From: Sorghum bicolor
Lineage: Eukaryota > Streptophyta > Magnoliopsida > Poales > Poaceae
Reading direction: 5' to 3'
NCBI RefSeq assembly: GCF_000003195.3
Contig: NC_012873.2
Span: 46,157,022-46,221,021 of the forward strand
DNA length: 64,000 nucleotides
The notes under the pieces were generated by a model, which was given only the letters and a program-made list of their open reading frames with translations, was not told the origin of the DNA and did not search any database. Position 1 is the stretch's first letter, and every line of letters begins with the position of its first letter. The position numbers and the translations under genes were made by a program. Shown here one piece after another: positions 27,601 through 40,060 of the stretch.

Positions 27601-27683
27601 TTCCTATATTTTCATGAGCACAAAAATACAAAATTAAATAATTTTATCTATATTTCAAAAGGAGTAAATTTTAGGGTGTTATA
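24624..27683 (-). repeat. Solo LTR (3,060 bp) inside the Tat-A reverse transcriptase
   Basis: It is bounded by a perfect 5-bp duplication AATCT (24619-24623 and 27684-27688). In minus orientation it starts TATAACACCCTAAAATTTAC (expected TG, now TA) and ends ...CTTAAAATCGGGTATTACA. Internal blocks match the LTRs at 8277-9957 and 10894-13101. No primer site, polypurine tract or gag-pol is present, so it is a solo LTR left by LTR-LTR recombination. It contains no gene; small frames are not credible. Confidence 0.88.
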
Positions 27684-27688
27684 AATCT

Positions 27689-28250
27689 GGTCATCTTCCT
27701 TTAGCGAGATCTGGTGATAACCAGAGTAGCAGTCTAGAAAAGAGAGGAGTTCGCATCCGGCCGTTGAGTCGACCACCTCGTCGATGCGAGGGAGACCAAA
27801 AGGATCTTTAGGACAGTGTTTATTGAGATTAGTGTAATCGACGCACATTCTCCATTCATTATTCTTTTTGCGTACAAGAACCGGATTGGCGAGCCAATCA
27901 GGATGATACACTTCTTTAATAAATCCGGCTGCTAGAAGCCGTGTTATTTCTGTCCTAATAGCCTCCTTTTTGTCACAAGCGAACCGTCGCATCTTTTGCT
28001 TGATGGGTCTTGCGGTCTTCGAGACGTTTAAGGAGTGCTCGATCAGGTTTCGTGGGACGCCGGGCATGTCTGCGGGTTTCCATGCGAAAATGCTCACGTT
28101 GTCCCTTAGAAACCTGACGAGCGTGTCTTCCTATTTAGGGTCCAGGTTGGCCCCGATGAGGGCCGTCTTCTCGAGGCTGCCGTCGACTAGCTGTACTTCC
28201 TTGTGCTCTTTGGACTTTGAATTCTTCCTTGCAGTCTCCTGCTCGGGTAG
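27689..28250 (-). pseudogene. Tat-A copy 2 reverse transcriptase, N-terminal half
   Basis: Read leftward: FAWKPADMPGVPRNLIEHSL, then ITRLLAAGFIKEV, NPVLVRKKNNEWRMCVDYTN, LNKHCPKDPFGLPRIDEVVD and FLDCYSGYHQISLKEDDQ. These are RT fingers and palm with the first catalytic Asp in LSFLDCYSGY. The frame stops at the solo LTR and resumes beyond it at 24618. It was thus disrupted by insertion rather than by point decay. Confidence 0.87.
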
Positions 28251-28868
28251 TCAGAGCTGGTCGGGTGAGACCTGTGCAGCTTGGGCTACTGTTTTTGCCA
28301 TGCGGATTGAAAGATCAATTGCTTCGGTGATCTTGAAGCTTTCCTCCTCGCAAGTGTATGCGGTGTAGACATTGCCCCTGACAGTTAGGACGCCCTTCTC
28401 TGTAGGCATTTTGAGGACCAGGTATGAGTAATGTGGAACTGCCATGAACTTTGTCAGCGATGGTCGGCCTAGTATTGCATGGTAAGTTCCATCAAAGTCG
28501 GCGACCACAAAGTTGTCGAACTCCGTTCGAAAGTGGTTGGATGTTCGGAACTGGACAGGCAGTGTTAACTGTCCGAGGGGTACTGAACTTTGACCTGGCA
28601 CGACTCCCCAGAATTGAGCATCGTAGGGCTTTAGCTGTGCCGGGGTTATCTTGAGAGCAGGCAAGCTGTTGCGAAAGAGGATGTCAATGGAGCTTCCCCC
28701 GTCGACGAGCACGCGCTCGAATCTAATGCTGTTGATGCAAGGATCCAAGATTAGAGGGAAACGTCCTGGCTCTGGGATGGCGGCCCACTTTCCTGCTGAA
28801 GGAGATTTCCCTGTGCGACCAGGGAGGAAGTTTCGGATCGGCGACCAGACCATCTGTGCTGTCCACAT
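28251..28868 (-). pseudogene. Tat-A copy 2 aspartic protease region
   Basis: The retropepsin site is VLVDGGSSIDILF, with DGGS in place of the usual DSG/DTG, as often seen in Tat elements. The C-terminal flap and helix include DGTYHAILGRPSLTKF. It would cut the Gag-Pol precursor. A TGA at 28251-28253 lies between protease and RT. A frame change near 28868 separates it from gag. Confidence 0.78.
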
Positions 28869-30167
28869 TGAGGCAGGCTCTCTTTAGGAGCTTTCTCTCT
28901 CGCTTAGACTCGATGGAAACTTTGCCTCCGAAGATAGAGTGGACCACGTCGGTGGGATTGACATACTGGTGTCGTGGGTCCCTGTCCTGGTCCTCGTCTT
29001 CATCTTCGTGATCGCGCCCGTCCTGTTTCCCGTTTTTCTTGGCGGGATCGTCTTGAGCAGCCCGCCGCGTGTAGATGCTTTTGAGGACACGACATTCTTC
29101 CATTGTGTGATTAGACTTAGGGTGGAGTTGGCATGGTCCCTTCAACATCTTGTTGTAATCTTCCTGGTAGTCCCGTCGCCCGTTGGGACGCTTGACCGTG
29201 TTCACCTCGTGGTCGTGGTCGCGAGGGCGCTTGCCCCTGAAGTCATCACGATTGTCACGCCGCCTATCCCAACCTTTTCCGTGGTCGCGGTTGTCGGGGC
29301 GACGATGGTTCCTGTTGTCGAAACGACCACGGCTGTCATCTCGTCGAGGAGGCTGGTCGGGACCTCTCGCATCGTCCTGGATGAGCTTTTCTGCATCATC
29401 GGCATCAGCGTAATTTTTGGCCGTGGCAAGGAGCTCAGCCATCGTCGTTGGCCTTTTGCGCAGTAGCTTGTTCCTCAGTGCTTTGTGGAAGCGTAGCCCT
29501 TTGATGAATGCAGATGTGGCCTCGTTGTGAGAAATTTTCGAGATTTTAAGACGCATATCCGAGAATCGTCGGATGTAATCGCGCAGAGGCTCGTTTTTCC
29601 TGTCCCTTATCGTCTCGATGTCATAATTGTTCCTAGGCTGCACGCAGGTAGCGATGAAATTGTCGATAAACGCTTACCGCAGTTCTTCCCAAGAGTCGAA
29701 AGAGTCCTCAGGCAGGCCCAGGAGCCACTGATGACCAGCCTGGTCGAGGACGACTGGGAAGTAGTTGGCCATGACGTGCTCATCTCCTGCTGCTGAACGG
29801 ACTGCAATCTCATAGAGAGTGATCCGGTTCTCTAGATTTTCCTTGCCGTCGTATTTTTTGAGTTTATCGAGCTTGAAGTTGCGGGGCCACACGACCTGGC
29901 GAAGGTGTGAGGAAAACTGTCTCAGGCCGGGGGTCCGTGCGTGGCATCGTACTCAATGCGACGCAGGTTTTCATCCACCGCTGTTTGTGTGGCGCGCCTG
30001 TTGATGCGGTCCCGGGCGTCCTTGGGAGGGATGTTGTATCATAGATCCCTGTCCTGGTTTACTTCCTGACCACGCCCACGATTCTGCTCGCGGTAGCCGC
30101 CGTTGTCCCGACCACCGTTGTCGCGCCGTGAACCCTTCCGACGATTATTGGGGGAGCGGCTACGGTG
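28869..30167 (-). pseudogene. Tat-A copy 2 gag, main part
   Basis: The part just left of CACTA-C is Arg/Ser/Gly/Asn-rich. Then the capsid-like domain: LDKLKKYDGKENLENRITLY, HVMANYFPVVLDQAGHQWLL, FIDNFIATCVQPRNNYDI, RNEPLRDYIRRFSDMRLKIS-type segments. A basic region (RRDNRDDFRGKRPRDHDHEV) and a zinc-knuckle-like CQLHPKSNHTMEEC follow. Gag packages the RNA into particles. Stops are visible near 29674 and 30039. The N-terminal part is at 48122-48691, beyond CACTA-C. Confidence 0.8.
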
Positions 30168-31380
30168 CACTACTAGAAATGTGTTTATCAATGACGAATC
30201 ATTAATGACGCTTACTATTTTAGTCATAGATTTAGGTCATTCGATAATGAAATTCGTAGCTTCGTCATGGTTGACAAGTGACAGAGCTTTGGCACGAAGA
30301 ACAGTGACGAAAATGGAAAAAACGTCATTGATCATCAAAACTAAATCGTCATAGATTGTTGGCAACAGTGGGTCCCATGGTGGCACGTGTCGGTCCCATG
30401 TCATTGACATGGCGTCATGGTCCCACAAGTGGGTCCCTACCAGCGGGTCACACCATCAGACCCGTCATGACGTGGCGCCGTGCTCCCACCGAGGGTCCCA
30501 CCCTATTGACTTGTCCAACCATCATGACGTGGTCCCACCTATGGGTCCCACCCTATTGACATGGCGACAAGATTCACGGTCCCTGCCTCGCTGACGTGGT
30601 GGCGTGGTCCCGCCAGTGGGGCCCACGTCTGATGTGGCCATGCGGGGCCGAATCTGCTGCATGGAGTTCTCCTCTGGTTTTTATTTTATTTGGCAAAAAA
30701 ACTTGCTCCATGGGAGCTTGGATCCCACAACGTATTGCTGCAAGCACAAGCGAGTTACCACCAGACCACTCACTTGTTTGTGTTGTAGTCTTGTATGTTG
30801 CTTTATTTGTAAACCGAACTCCCTGTTTTATTTCCCAAAAAAATTAAAAAACCCTCCGCAAGGAGGTTCGAACCTGCGACCTGTCGGTTTAGAGGGTGTT
30901 ACCTTTACCACCAGACCAGTGAAGCTTTTGTGTTTCTACAATAGATGTTTCCTTATTTGTACACAAATTATTTTTTTTAATCTATCGGACTTAATGGGCT
31001 CTATACCCATGATCCATCGTCACATTTGCATATGCACGTGGTAACCCTCACGCGAGTTTGTTCCTGGCAGCTGCGCGTGCATGTGTAGGATCGCCACGTG
31101 ATCGCCGCCGACGTCGTGCATCCCCAGCAGGTGATCATCGGCGACGTCATGCTCGTGCGTCCTCACGTGCGTCCCCAGGTGATCGTCATGTGCGTCCCAG
31201 CTGATCATCACCGTGCGTCCCCAGGTGATCGAAAATGAGATTTAGCAAGGGCTCCAGGAGTAAGGGCTAGCAAGAGAGTTAGGGCTAGCTTTCCTAAAGC
31301 CACACCAAAATATGTCCACCACAGTCATTAACTTTCCTAAGTACACCCAAAAAGATACACTTAAAACCCACCAATCTTTG
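30168..31380. repeat. Left terminal and subterminal region of CACTA-C
   Basis: After the terminal repeat come ATGACG/CGTCAT words (30190-30350), then many GGTCCCA, TGGGTCCCACC and CATGACGTGG motifs (30360-30620). A further cluster of GTGCGTCCCCAGGTGATC motifs is at 31080-31230. The rest to 31380 is noncoding. Such arrays would be binding sites for the element's TNP1-type protein (inference). Confidence 0.65.
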
Positions 31381-32184
31381 AAATGAAGGGACGAGATCCA
31401 CTCTCACATCTTCTTTCTCTTACTCACTCAAATCTAATGGACCAGATTCCTCGGATCAAACCTCATCACTCATCTGTCATCCCGTCCCGCACTCACGCAC
31501 AAACCCCATGCGGCACAATCGGGATCGCGGGACGACTCCTCTCCCCAGCCGCGCATGCGTCTCTCCATCCCTCCCCTCTCTCCCGATGTGGTGGCACGGC
31601 CTCCCCCTATGGCGCGCACATCTCTCCCTCCCTCCTGATGTGGTCGGGCTGGTGGGTGCCCCCAGCGGGGCTCGTGCTGCGGCAGCGGCAGCGCCCAGCC
31701 ATGGGGCTAGGGTTTCGCAGGGTGGCGGCGGCCGCATCCAACCGTGGGGCTTGTGGCGCGCGCCGGCCAGAGCTATGCATGGGCGCCGCCAGAAATCCAC
31801 GCCCTGCTAGGAGGGCTCGCTGTCGGGGCGTGCGGCCAGGGCTCGCGGGGCGCAGCCAGGGGTGCGCGTCCGCCTCCACGCTGGCCAGGACGGAGGGCGC
31901 GCGGCCAGGGCTCACGGGGCGCGCAGCCAGGGGCGCGCGTCCGCCTCCACGCTGGCCAGGACGGAGGGCGCGTGGCTGGGGCTCGCGGCTGCCTCGATGC
32001 CGACCGCCTGACTCCACGCCCGGCTGCCATCGCGCTGGTTCTGCCCTCAAAAAATGTTTGAAGTAGTATCTTGAGCAGAATTTTTTTACATTGATGAGTT
32101 TATGTTTTTCTCTCATTTCAGTGTGAGCTAAATCTTGGCCTTCTCATTTTAGTACTAATAACCTATATATTAGCCCCTGAATTC
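31381..32184 (+). other. GC-rich island in CACTA-C, unassigned
   Basis: 31540-32040 is very GC- and CpG-rich, unlike its AT-rich surroundings. A stretch of about 73 bp (GCAGCCAGGGGTGCGCGTCC...) is duplicated in tandem around 31850 and 31923. A long plus frame spans 31383-32066 but is Arg/Pro/Ala-rich with no motif I recognise, and a minus frame of similar length also exists, so composition may explain both. It could be a captured host first exon or the 5' exon of the TNP1 gene. Confidence 0.45.
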
Positions 32185-34975
32185 TTGCTTGCTTTGTGCA
32201 ACCTGGGGACGCACGGTGATGATCAGCTGGGGACGCACAGTGATGATCAAGGATCAGAGGTGCAACCTCAATCACAAACAAGAAAATCGAAAAGGCTGCA
32301 TTTATTAGCAACACAAGGGCAGAGTGAAGAAGAAACACCACAAAGGTCTTGTACACCTGCAGAATCAGGCAATGGAGCTGGTGTTCAGGACACTACAACT
32401 ACAGAGGGAGAAAGTGGAGGTGCTGCTCAACACACTACATGTGTTGATGAAGACAATGTACATGAACAGGAAGACACTGAAGGCAAGTTATATTTTCTTT
32501 GTCATTCAAATATGTTATCTCTTTTGCTGGTTTACATGAAACTAAATGAGAACACAGTGAGGGAACACAGCGAGTTAATGCAAAATCTGTTTTGTAGGTC
32601 CTGCACATCGAGCCCCAAGGAGACCTAGGCCACCCACCAAGGGAACACAGCTCGATAGGATGACCAAAGCAATGGGAAGGAGGATGCCCATAGCTGTTGC
32701 TGAAGGCAAAAGAAGGCCTCATGAGCCTGTTGAAGCAGCCAAATTTGCTTCTGAGGCTGGTGTGATCATTAGGGACAAGGTTCCTGTCCTACCTCATTGG
32801 AAGGAGTACAAGAAAGATGATCAGCATTACAAAAACTTTGTGGGAAAGCTGTCTGTAAGTGCTTTATTGTTTATATGGTTCATTTGCATGTCTACTTAAC
32901 CTAAATTGATTAACTAATTATTCAATTGGCTGATGACTAGGGGCGGTTGGCCATCAACTCTGAAGACAAGTCAACAGAGGAAGCTTGCATCGATATGCTA
33001 CGCTCTGGGGTGCGACAAATGCGTTATCGACTTAAGAAGAAGTACTTCATTGGTATACCAGCAAATGAGGTTAGGACAACTTCTCCAGTTGCATGCATGA
33101 CTGATGAACAGTGGAGGGCACTAGTGGCAAAGTGGACTGATCCTAAGAACATGGTATTGATATCTTCTCACTTTTACTTTCTCATTCAGTTTCAAGTGAA
33201 ATCAAGTGAATCAATTATGACATGTTCATTCATTTGTAGGAATCAAGTGAAAAGAACAAACAGAATCGCAATAAAGTCAAGAATCACCAGGCTACCGGTT
33301 CTCGTAGCTATGTGGCACACTTACATGCCTATGTGAGTAAAGAGTACCTTGTACATGTAAACACTAGACAAGTTATTCTGCATTTGATCTCACAAATATT
33401 TGTTGTAATTCATTATACCTTGTACATGTAAACACTAGACAAGTTATTCTGCTTTTGATCTCACAAATATTTGTTGTAATTGATTATACCTTGTACATGT
33501 AAACACTAGACAAGTTATTCTGCATTTGATCTCACAAATATTTGTGTAATTGATTGTCTATAAAACAGAAGCAGAGGAGAAACAATGCTGAACGAAACTC
33601 AGAACAAAATCAAGACATTGATGCGGTCGAGGCCTTCAAGACCTGCCATACCAGCTCCAAAAATGGCCTCAATGAGCTAGCAAGAGAAGCAGTTGTAAGT
33701 CCCAACATATGTTTTGTTGTGCCCTTTTGCTCATCAATAGGATAACATGTCCTTTTCTATATTTTTGTATTGTGTCTTTTGCTCAAAACTTGTCAAAATC
33801 TAACATAGATATGAACTTGCTAAAAAGTTAAATACTAACTGAAGGTTGTTCTTTTTTTGGGAAACATTCAATCATAAATTATATACTACATTAAAACTGC
33901 AATGTATCAGACAATGAATGGCTGAATGGGTTATTTTATTGGATGGAAGCAACCTAACTGCAGCCAAGTCTCTAAAGCCCATGCTTTTAGTTATCGTCAT
34001 GTGCAACCTATTTGTGTATTATCTGCTAAAGCAACCTGTTTTCGCTATATTATAAGGCTACCTACTAGCAGATGCATACTACCTGTTCAGTAAAAAACTT
34101 TGGAACCAACTCATTACTGATCCCATTGCTTACATTGCATATTGTGCTTTTGAATCTATGAAATTTCAACTGAAAGATGCAGCTTCTTATCATGGGAAAC
34201 TTAGCTACCTTACTGTACAATTAATGGGCCTATCTGCTTGTCTTTTTTGGAAAGGTTAGTGTCATGTTGGAGTGGTAATATTTTATCCTTCAAATAATTC
34301 TGGTCTGTTAATACTTGACAGATGTTGACTGCAAATGGTCCTTGCTATTTACATAATATTTTAACCTTGACTACCAAACTACATTTTACATAATGTTCCA
34401 CATCACAAATTAGATAAATTGTACTACAACCTATCTTGTCCATTTTGCTAGGTTTCCTTCTACCTCTCTATAGTCTGTTGTCACCTTCTAGTTGTATTCA
34501 GTAAATTATCAAATATGCATTACTTTTTGTCAATGCAGCAATTAAAAGTACAACTGTTCTGATATTTCCTTGGTCCATGCTGTTTTAGGATAATATGGAA
34601 GCTTTGAGGGCACAACCTGTTGCTGAAGGTGAGACAGCAGCATCAAGCGTGCAGGTTGTGTCCCAGGTGCTCTCCCAGAATAGCTAAAACATTTTCCTGA
34701 AGAGTGTTGGCATGAAACAAGTGGCATCCTCCAAATCATCAACAACCAATGAAAGCGAGCTTCGAGAAGAACTAGCAGCTCAAGCTACAGCTGCTGTTCA
34801 AACTGAACTAGACGAGCTCAGGAAGAGAAGTGAAGAAGCTGAGGAGAAGCTGGCGAGGACAGAAAGGGAGATGGAGGAGATGAAGAAGCTAGCAGAGAAA
34901 AACAACAAGGCAGTGGAGGAGAACAATGCGCTGCTCAGGCGTATCTTGTCCCTCAATGCTGGGTCTTCGACATGA
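32185..34975 (+). pseudogene. CACTA-C TNP1-like gene (Transposase_24, Ptta/En/Spm)
   Basis: Likely exons: 32185-about 32484, 32598-32853, 32941-33153, 33240-33333, 33570-33693, 34589-34975, with GT-AG introns. The order is a disordered Thr/Glu/Gly-rich start, PHWKEYKKDDQHYKNFVGKL, a helical part (STEEACIDMLRSGVRQMRYR), ending in the family signature WRALVAKWTDPKN followed by KNKQNRNKVKNHQATGSRSY. The C-terminus is a coiled coil (ELREELAAQATAAVQTELDE, KLARTEREMEEMKKLAEKNN). Related proteins bind subterminal repeats. A TAA at 34685-34687 precedes the coiled coil; the rest is open. It may be expressed without that tail. Confidence 0.75.
33343..33556. repeat. Tandem triplication in an intron, period about 70 bp
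   Basis: TACCTTGTACATGTAAACAC with the following 50 bp occurs three times in a row in the intron between 33333 and 33570. The copies are nearly identical, so the expansion is recent. Confidence 0.88.
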
Positions 34976-35199
34976 GCGCTGGTTTTAGCTGCTATTCTGC
35001 TAGTCTGCTGGTTATTTTGTGTATACAAAACTTATGTTGCTGCTGGTTGCCAATTTTATTGTTAGCATGTTATGTTAATTAGACCTGAGATGAAACTAGT
35101 AGTTGGAATGTTATGTCCAGAATGTGAACTGAGTTCAATGGTCACTGCTTGAGTTCTATCATTATTTCTATATTAGTAATGAAATCAGTATGCTGCATC

Positions 35200-35694
35200 T
35201 GTGATGAATATTTTACTTGTCTGTGACGAAATTATAACAATTCTGTGACGAAACCTAATGGACACGTGGTCCAATAAAACGACACGAGAGCACCCACGTC
35301 ACTGCCACGCAAGCTGCCACGTGCTTGGCCACGACAGAGGACACGTGGACCGACACGTCACCTGCCACGTGGACAGAGACGTGGCCTGCCACGTCACCTG
35401 TCCCATGGCATGCCACGTCATGTTCCACATCACCTGCCACATGGCATGCCATGTCACCTGCCACATCAGCAACTAGCATGGTAGACGGCGTCTAATCAAC
35501 TATCAGACGGCACATTATGATGAAAAAGTGACTACAACAATGACGAAATCACATCGTGACAGAATGAATACACATCTATGACGACGCCAAAGTCGTCATA
35601 GAATACATACATATCTATGACAAAAAAATGCATTTCGTCATAGTAGTACTAATGTGACGCTCATTCCATGACAAATTCTAATTCGTCACAAATG
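35200..35694. repeat. Right subterminal repeats of CACTA-C
   Basis: 35260-35475 is a dense array of CCACGTG, CCACGTCA and CCACATGG-type motifs, about one every 10-15 bp. Between 35500 and 35690 there are TGACGA/TCGTCA words as at the left end. The final 75 bp and terminal repeat lie beyond Tat-B at 48045-48121. The interval 34976-35199 holds nothing recognised. Confidence 0.7.
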
Positions 35695-36391
35695 TGTTGA
35701 TACCGTTTTTGGGCACGTGTCCATGATCGGTAGAGTGCAGGTCGGCAAGGCGAGACGGCAGTGCTTGATCTACAAGATGAGTTGCCGATGAGGATGGCTG
35801 CCGATGGAGGGACGGCTGGACATAACCAAGTCCATAGGTAATGATGTGTTTGTGTCGATGGCTATAACAAGGGAATCTGCCGATAATGCGGAGGAAGAAC
35901 CTGGAGGTTGCCAATCGGCTTGTGGAGGTGTTCTAGTTTGTCACGGGAGGACAGTTTTATGTTTTCCTTAGTTATTTAGATCGTTTTGTATACGGATTCT
36001 GTTTAATTTGGAATTCGAATTCTAGTCGTGTCTGGTTGTAGCTCTGCGAGCAGGGTATAAATGTAGACCCTGAGGCTTTGTAAAGGGACATCTATCAATC
36101 AATCAAACACACGTTTTTACTCATATTCCAAGCATCTACTTTTTCGACGACTTTGTCATACTTTTCCCCTTTTATTACGAGTTCTTAGGAATTCGTCGAC
36201 TTAAGCTCGGCGTGTTCTCAAGTTCCGCGTGAATACCTCTCGGTCGTGGCATCCGGGCGCATCGCTGTTGTCGGGACCAAAGTATTCGAGTTATCATCTT
36301 TGCCGATAGTAAGGTCAAATCGGCTGGCACGCCCTAACATTCAAATCGGGTATTAGCCCTTTGTGTTTGCAGATCAGCTTTTGCATCAACA
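35695..36391 (+). repeat. 5' LTR of Tat-B with primer binding site
   Basis: It runs TGTTGATACCGTTTTTGGGC ... TTTTGCATCAACA. TATAAATG is at 36056-36063. A primer binding site candidate TGGCACGCCTGGTGGGAC follows at 36399-36416. An additional 16 bp (near 35775) relative to the 3' LTR contains an extra GCCGATG. Confidence 0.93.
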
Positions 36392-36423
36392 CATCTTTTG
36401 GCACGCCTGGTGGGACAAGATTC

Positions 36424-39397
36424 ATGATCAAGATCAACATGTCGACTTCTGAGTTTGATCAGGAGAACGTCATTCCCGTGACGGAAGCCAATCTCAAGGA
36501 TGAGCAGAAGCGGCGAGGTGATCCAGCATGAACAGGAGCGGCGAGGTGATCCAGAAGGATGCGCTGCCGATGCCTCGGCAGGTCACTTTTGATGCCAATC
36601 CTGGCAAACTTTAGGACATGGTTGATAATGCTATTAACCGTGCCTTAATCAATCAAGCTGGTGTACTGTCCAATACGGTTTTCAATGCCGTGGCTAGAAC
36701 TTTCAAGGAAGGACAGTTGCCACCAAATTATGTGGGCCCTTCTCATTATCAGCCAGGATCACCGGTGGTCACAGCTCCATCGGCTGCTACAGCCGCTGCG
36801 GGCGCGGAAATTCCTGTTCCTCCAAGCACGTTAGGAGTCACTAATGCACAATCCACGCCGATGACAACTAATCCACCAACTTCAGATGAACAGATCAAGC
36901 TCACTACAGATCTATTGGCATTGGCAATGTTAGGACCAGTTCCTCCTCCTAACTGTGGGGTTTCGGTATGCCCCCGGAATACTGGAAGACACCTGGCACG
37001 TCTTAGGCGGCTGATGTGAGAGGCAAGACTCATATGGCATCAGCGCCTCCAAATATGCCGATGAACCAGAGTCCCCAGTATACTACAACTACTACTGCAA
37101 GACCTTACACTGGGAGTTCTCAAGCTCCGACATTCCAGATGCCTAACGCATCAGCAGACTCAATGCTGATGCAATAGAGGGTTATGACTCAGCCGGGGTA
37201 TGTCAATTCGATGATGATGCCCAATTACCAGTCATCGGCAGGACCTATGCCGATGAATGCTAATAATGGATGGCTTGGGCAGCAAGTCTTCCCGCAAACG
37301 CCCCAACATAATCATCAGGCTACAGGGTTCCATCAAGGCCAGATCTATCCCGGGTTCCAGAATCAGGGAATGCCCAACCAGCCAATGAATCTTGGGCAGC
37401 AGGTCGGCGGACAGCAGATTGGCGGACAACAGCTTGGTGGTCTGCAGATTGGGGGCCAAATGATTAACCCAATGTTTCATGCAGATCGTGCGCCGCATAG
37501 AAACGTGGAAGCTTACCAGTAGGTGCCGGATCCGCAACCACCTCATCAGCAAGATGCCGATGCCTATTGGGCTGATAAGATTGCTAAAATAATGAGGGAC
37601 CAATTCGGGATAAAACCCAAAGTCAACACTTACTCTTATCGGACACCGTATCCTCCCGCATATGATTTGATCTCGCTTCCGAATCGGTACAAGGTACCGG
37701 ATTTTACTAATTTTTCTAGGCAGGATGACACGTCAACCATGGAGCATGTCAATAGGTTCATCATCCAGTGCGGAGAAGCTGCTAACAGGGATGAATTGAG
37801 GGTTCGTTTATTCTCGTCATCATTGTCTGGATCGGCTTTCACTTGGTTTATATCATTACCTCCCAACTCAGTGATTACTTGGGCCGATCTAGAGAAACAG
37901 ATCCACAAATACTTCTTTTCTGGGGTCCATGAGAAGAAGATCATCGATTTAGTCAAATTAAAGCAGCGCAATGATGAATCGGTTGAGTGTTTTGTACAGA
38001 GGATACGGGAAGTTAAGAACAAATGCTATAGCCTGGTTCTGGATGATCGGCAGTTAGCCGATTTGGCTTTCCAGGGCTTGTTGCCACATATCAGGGACAA
38101 GTATGCATCTCAGGAGTTTTAAAGCTTAAGTCATTTGGTGCAGAGAATTTCTGATCAAGATATCAAGCCTTTTGAGCCCAAGAGAGCATGGAACAAAAAG
38201 GTATCGTTCGTTGATGAAGCAACAAGCTCGGATTATGATGAAGAACCAGTTATCGGCTTGGCAGAATGGGTGAAAAATAAGAAGCCGATGTCTTGTCCTT
38301 TTGGGCACAAGGAGCCAGAGAAGTTCGCGTTTGATATCACTAAGGCCGATATGATATTTGACTTTCTACTTCAGGAAGGTCAGATCAAGTTGTCACCTAA
38401 TCATGTGATCCCATCGGCTGAAGAATTAAAAAGGATGAAGTATTGTAAGTGGCACAATGCAACTTCTCATGACACTAATGAGTGTAAAGTTTTTAGATAG
38501 CAGCTGCAATCGGCTATAGAATCTGGAAGGATCAAATTTGACAGCTCCAAAACTCAGAAGCCGATGAAAATTGATCAACATCCTTTCCCGACAAACATGC
38601 TGGATGCTAAGGGAAAGGCCAAGGTATTAACATCAGAAGCAGCCGAAAGAAGTGCATCGGTGGATCCTCAGCATCAGGTCACTACTGCCGATGCGAGAGG
38701 AAGGGGCTTGATCCAGGAAGGAACCAACTCAGGAAGGCCTCCCCGATCTGGTATCGTTATAACTCACAGAAGACCTTGGGAAACTTGGCAGCAGCGTGAG
38801 GATTGATATCGGCGCCAGCACGAAGATTATCGTCGGGAAGAAGAAAGACGCCGACAGGAGTGGAATCGGCATAGGGATCACTAGAATTGCCCGTTCTTCA
38901 TCCATTGTTGGGAGGAGAATATCAAGCTTCCCACTGTCAGAGATTGTCCTGAGTGCAACGGTTATGATCGGTATGATAGATCCGATCGGCGCTATCACGA
39001 TGATAATCGGCGATCTAATGGGCCAATTAGAGGAAGAGCGTCCGTTCACGATCGGCTGTGGGGCAGACTCAGCGTGCATGACAGGCTCGGTGATCGCGTC
39101 GGGTATTTTCCCAGGAACCAGGAAGAACTTGAAGAAATGGCTAATGCTCGGGTTCCCGATGAGTTCATATTCTGCAGGGATGCCAACTCTTATCAAATGG
39201 AGTCAAGGGAAAATCGTCGCCCATCGGTAAGGCAGCAGCAACTTCCTCCCTGGTGTCCAGAGGGGTTGACTAGGACACAGAAAAGGAGACTGCAGCGCGA
39301 AAGGCGATAAGGGCTAAGGAAAGGCGAGAATTCTGGCCAGTCTGGGGATCAGCAGCAATCAGATCCCAAGGGGGAAGGTCCATCGGCAGATGTCAAC
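36424..39397 (+). pseudogene. Tat-B gag
   Basis: It starts about 8 bp after the primer site (ATG 36424, then MSTSEFDQENVIPVTEANLK). A Pro/Ala-rich part and a Gln/Gly/Met-rich repeat (QQVGGQQIGGQQLGGLQIGG, about 37400-37460) precede the capsid-like domain: YKVPDFTNFSRQDDTSTMEH, LFSSSLSGSAFTWFISLPPN, LVKLKQRNDESVECFVQRIR. A zinc-binding-like CKWHNATSHDTNEC follows near 38450. In-frame TAG stops at 36612, 37175, 37520 and 38498, TAA at 38120, and frame slips make it nonfunctional. Confidence 0.8.
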
Positions 39398-40060
39398 ATG
39401 GTCTTTATGTTGCCGATGGAATTCCTTGCGCCATCCAGCGATGACGAGTTGGAGTTTTCCGACCAGATAGCTCAGTTGGCTCTGGATCCAATGACCGCCA
39501 TCTTTGAAAAGTCTGCCGACAATGAAAGACAACATCTTAAGGCTTTATTTGTCAAAGGAAGAGTGGATGGTCAGCCGATGACCAAAATTTTAATTGATGG
39601 TGGAGCTGTTATCAATATCATGCCATACGCAGTGTATAGGAAGCTTGGGAAAGGAGATTAGGATTTGACCAAAACCGATATGATGTTAAAGGACTTTGAG
39701 GGGAACGTATCTCCGGTCAAGGGGGCAATATGTGTTGAGTTGACTATCGGTAGCAAAACCTTGCCGACAACTTTCTTTGTAATCAGTGGGAAAGGTGCTT
39801 ATAACTTACTGTTGGGGAGAGATTGGATTCATGCCAATTGTTGCATCCCGTCTACAATGCACCAATGCTTGGTTCAGTGGGTAGGTGACAAAATTGAAAT
39901 TATCCCGGGTGATTCTTCCTATGTTATTGCATCGGCAGAGGCGGACACCTACGAAAGAACTAGGTGTATTTCAGGAGAGGTCTGGGAAAGAGATTTCCTC
40001 AAGGTTGCCGATTATGAAATTCCACCGATCCAAGCAGTCGGTTCTGATGAAGGTTTTTAA
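39398..40060 (+). pseudogene. Tat-B aspartic protease
   Basis: The active site is ILIDGGAVINIMP, and the late motif is AYNLLLGRDWIHANCCIPST. A TAG at 39659-39661 splits the domain; the frame continues directly after it. A TAA at 40058-40060 separates it from RT. It lies downstream of gag as usual for Ty3/gypsy. Confidence 0.82.

Noticed and set aside
31383..32116. Long overlapping frames on both strands in the GC-rich block of CACTA-C
   Set aside because: High GC removes stops in all frames; Arg/Pro/Ala-rich products with no motif.
33343..33556. CRISPR-like array
   Set aside because: Three contiguous copies without spacers, in an intron of a plant transposon; a plain tandem repeat.
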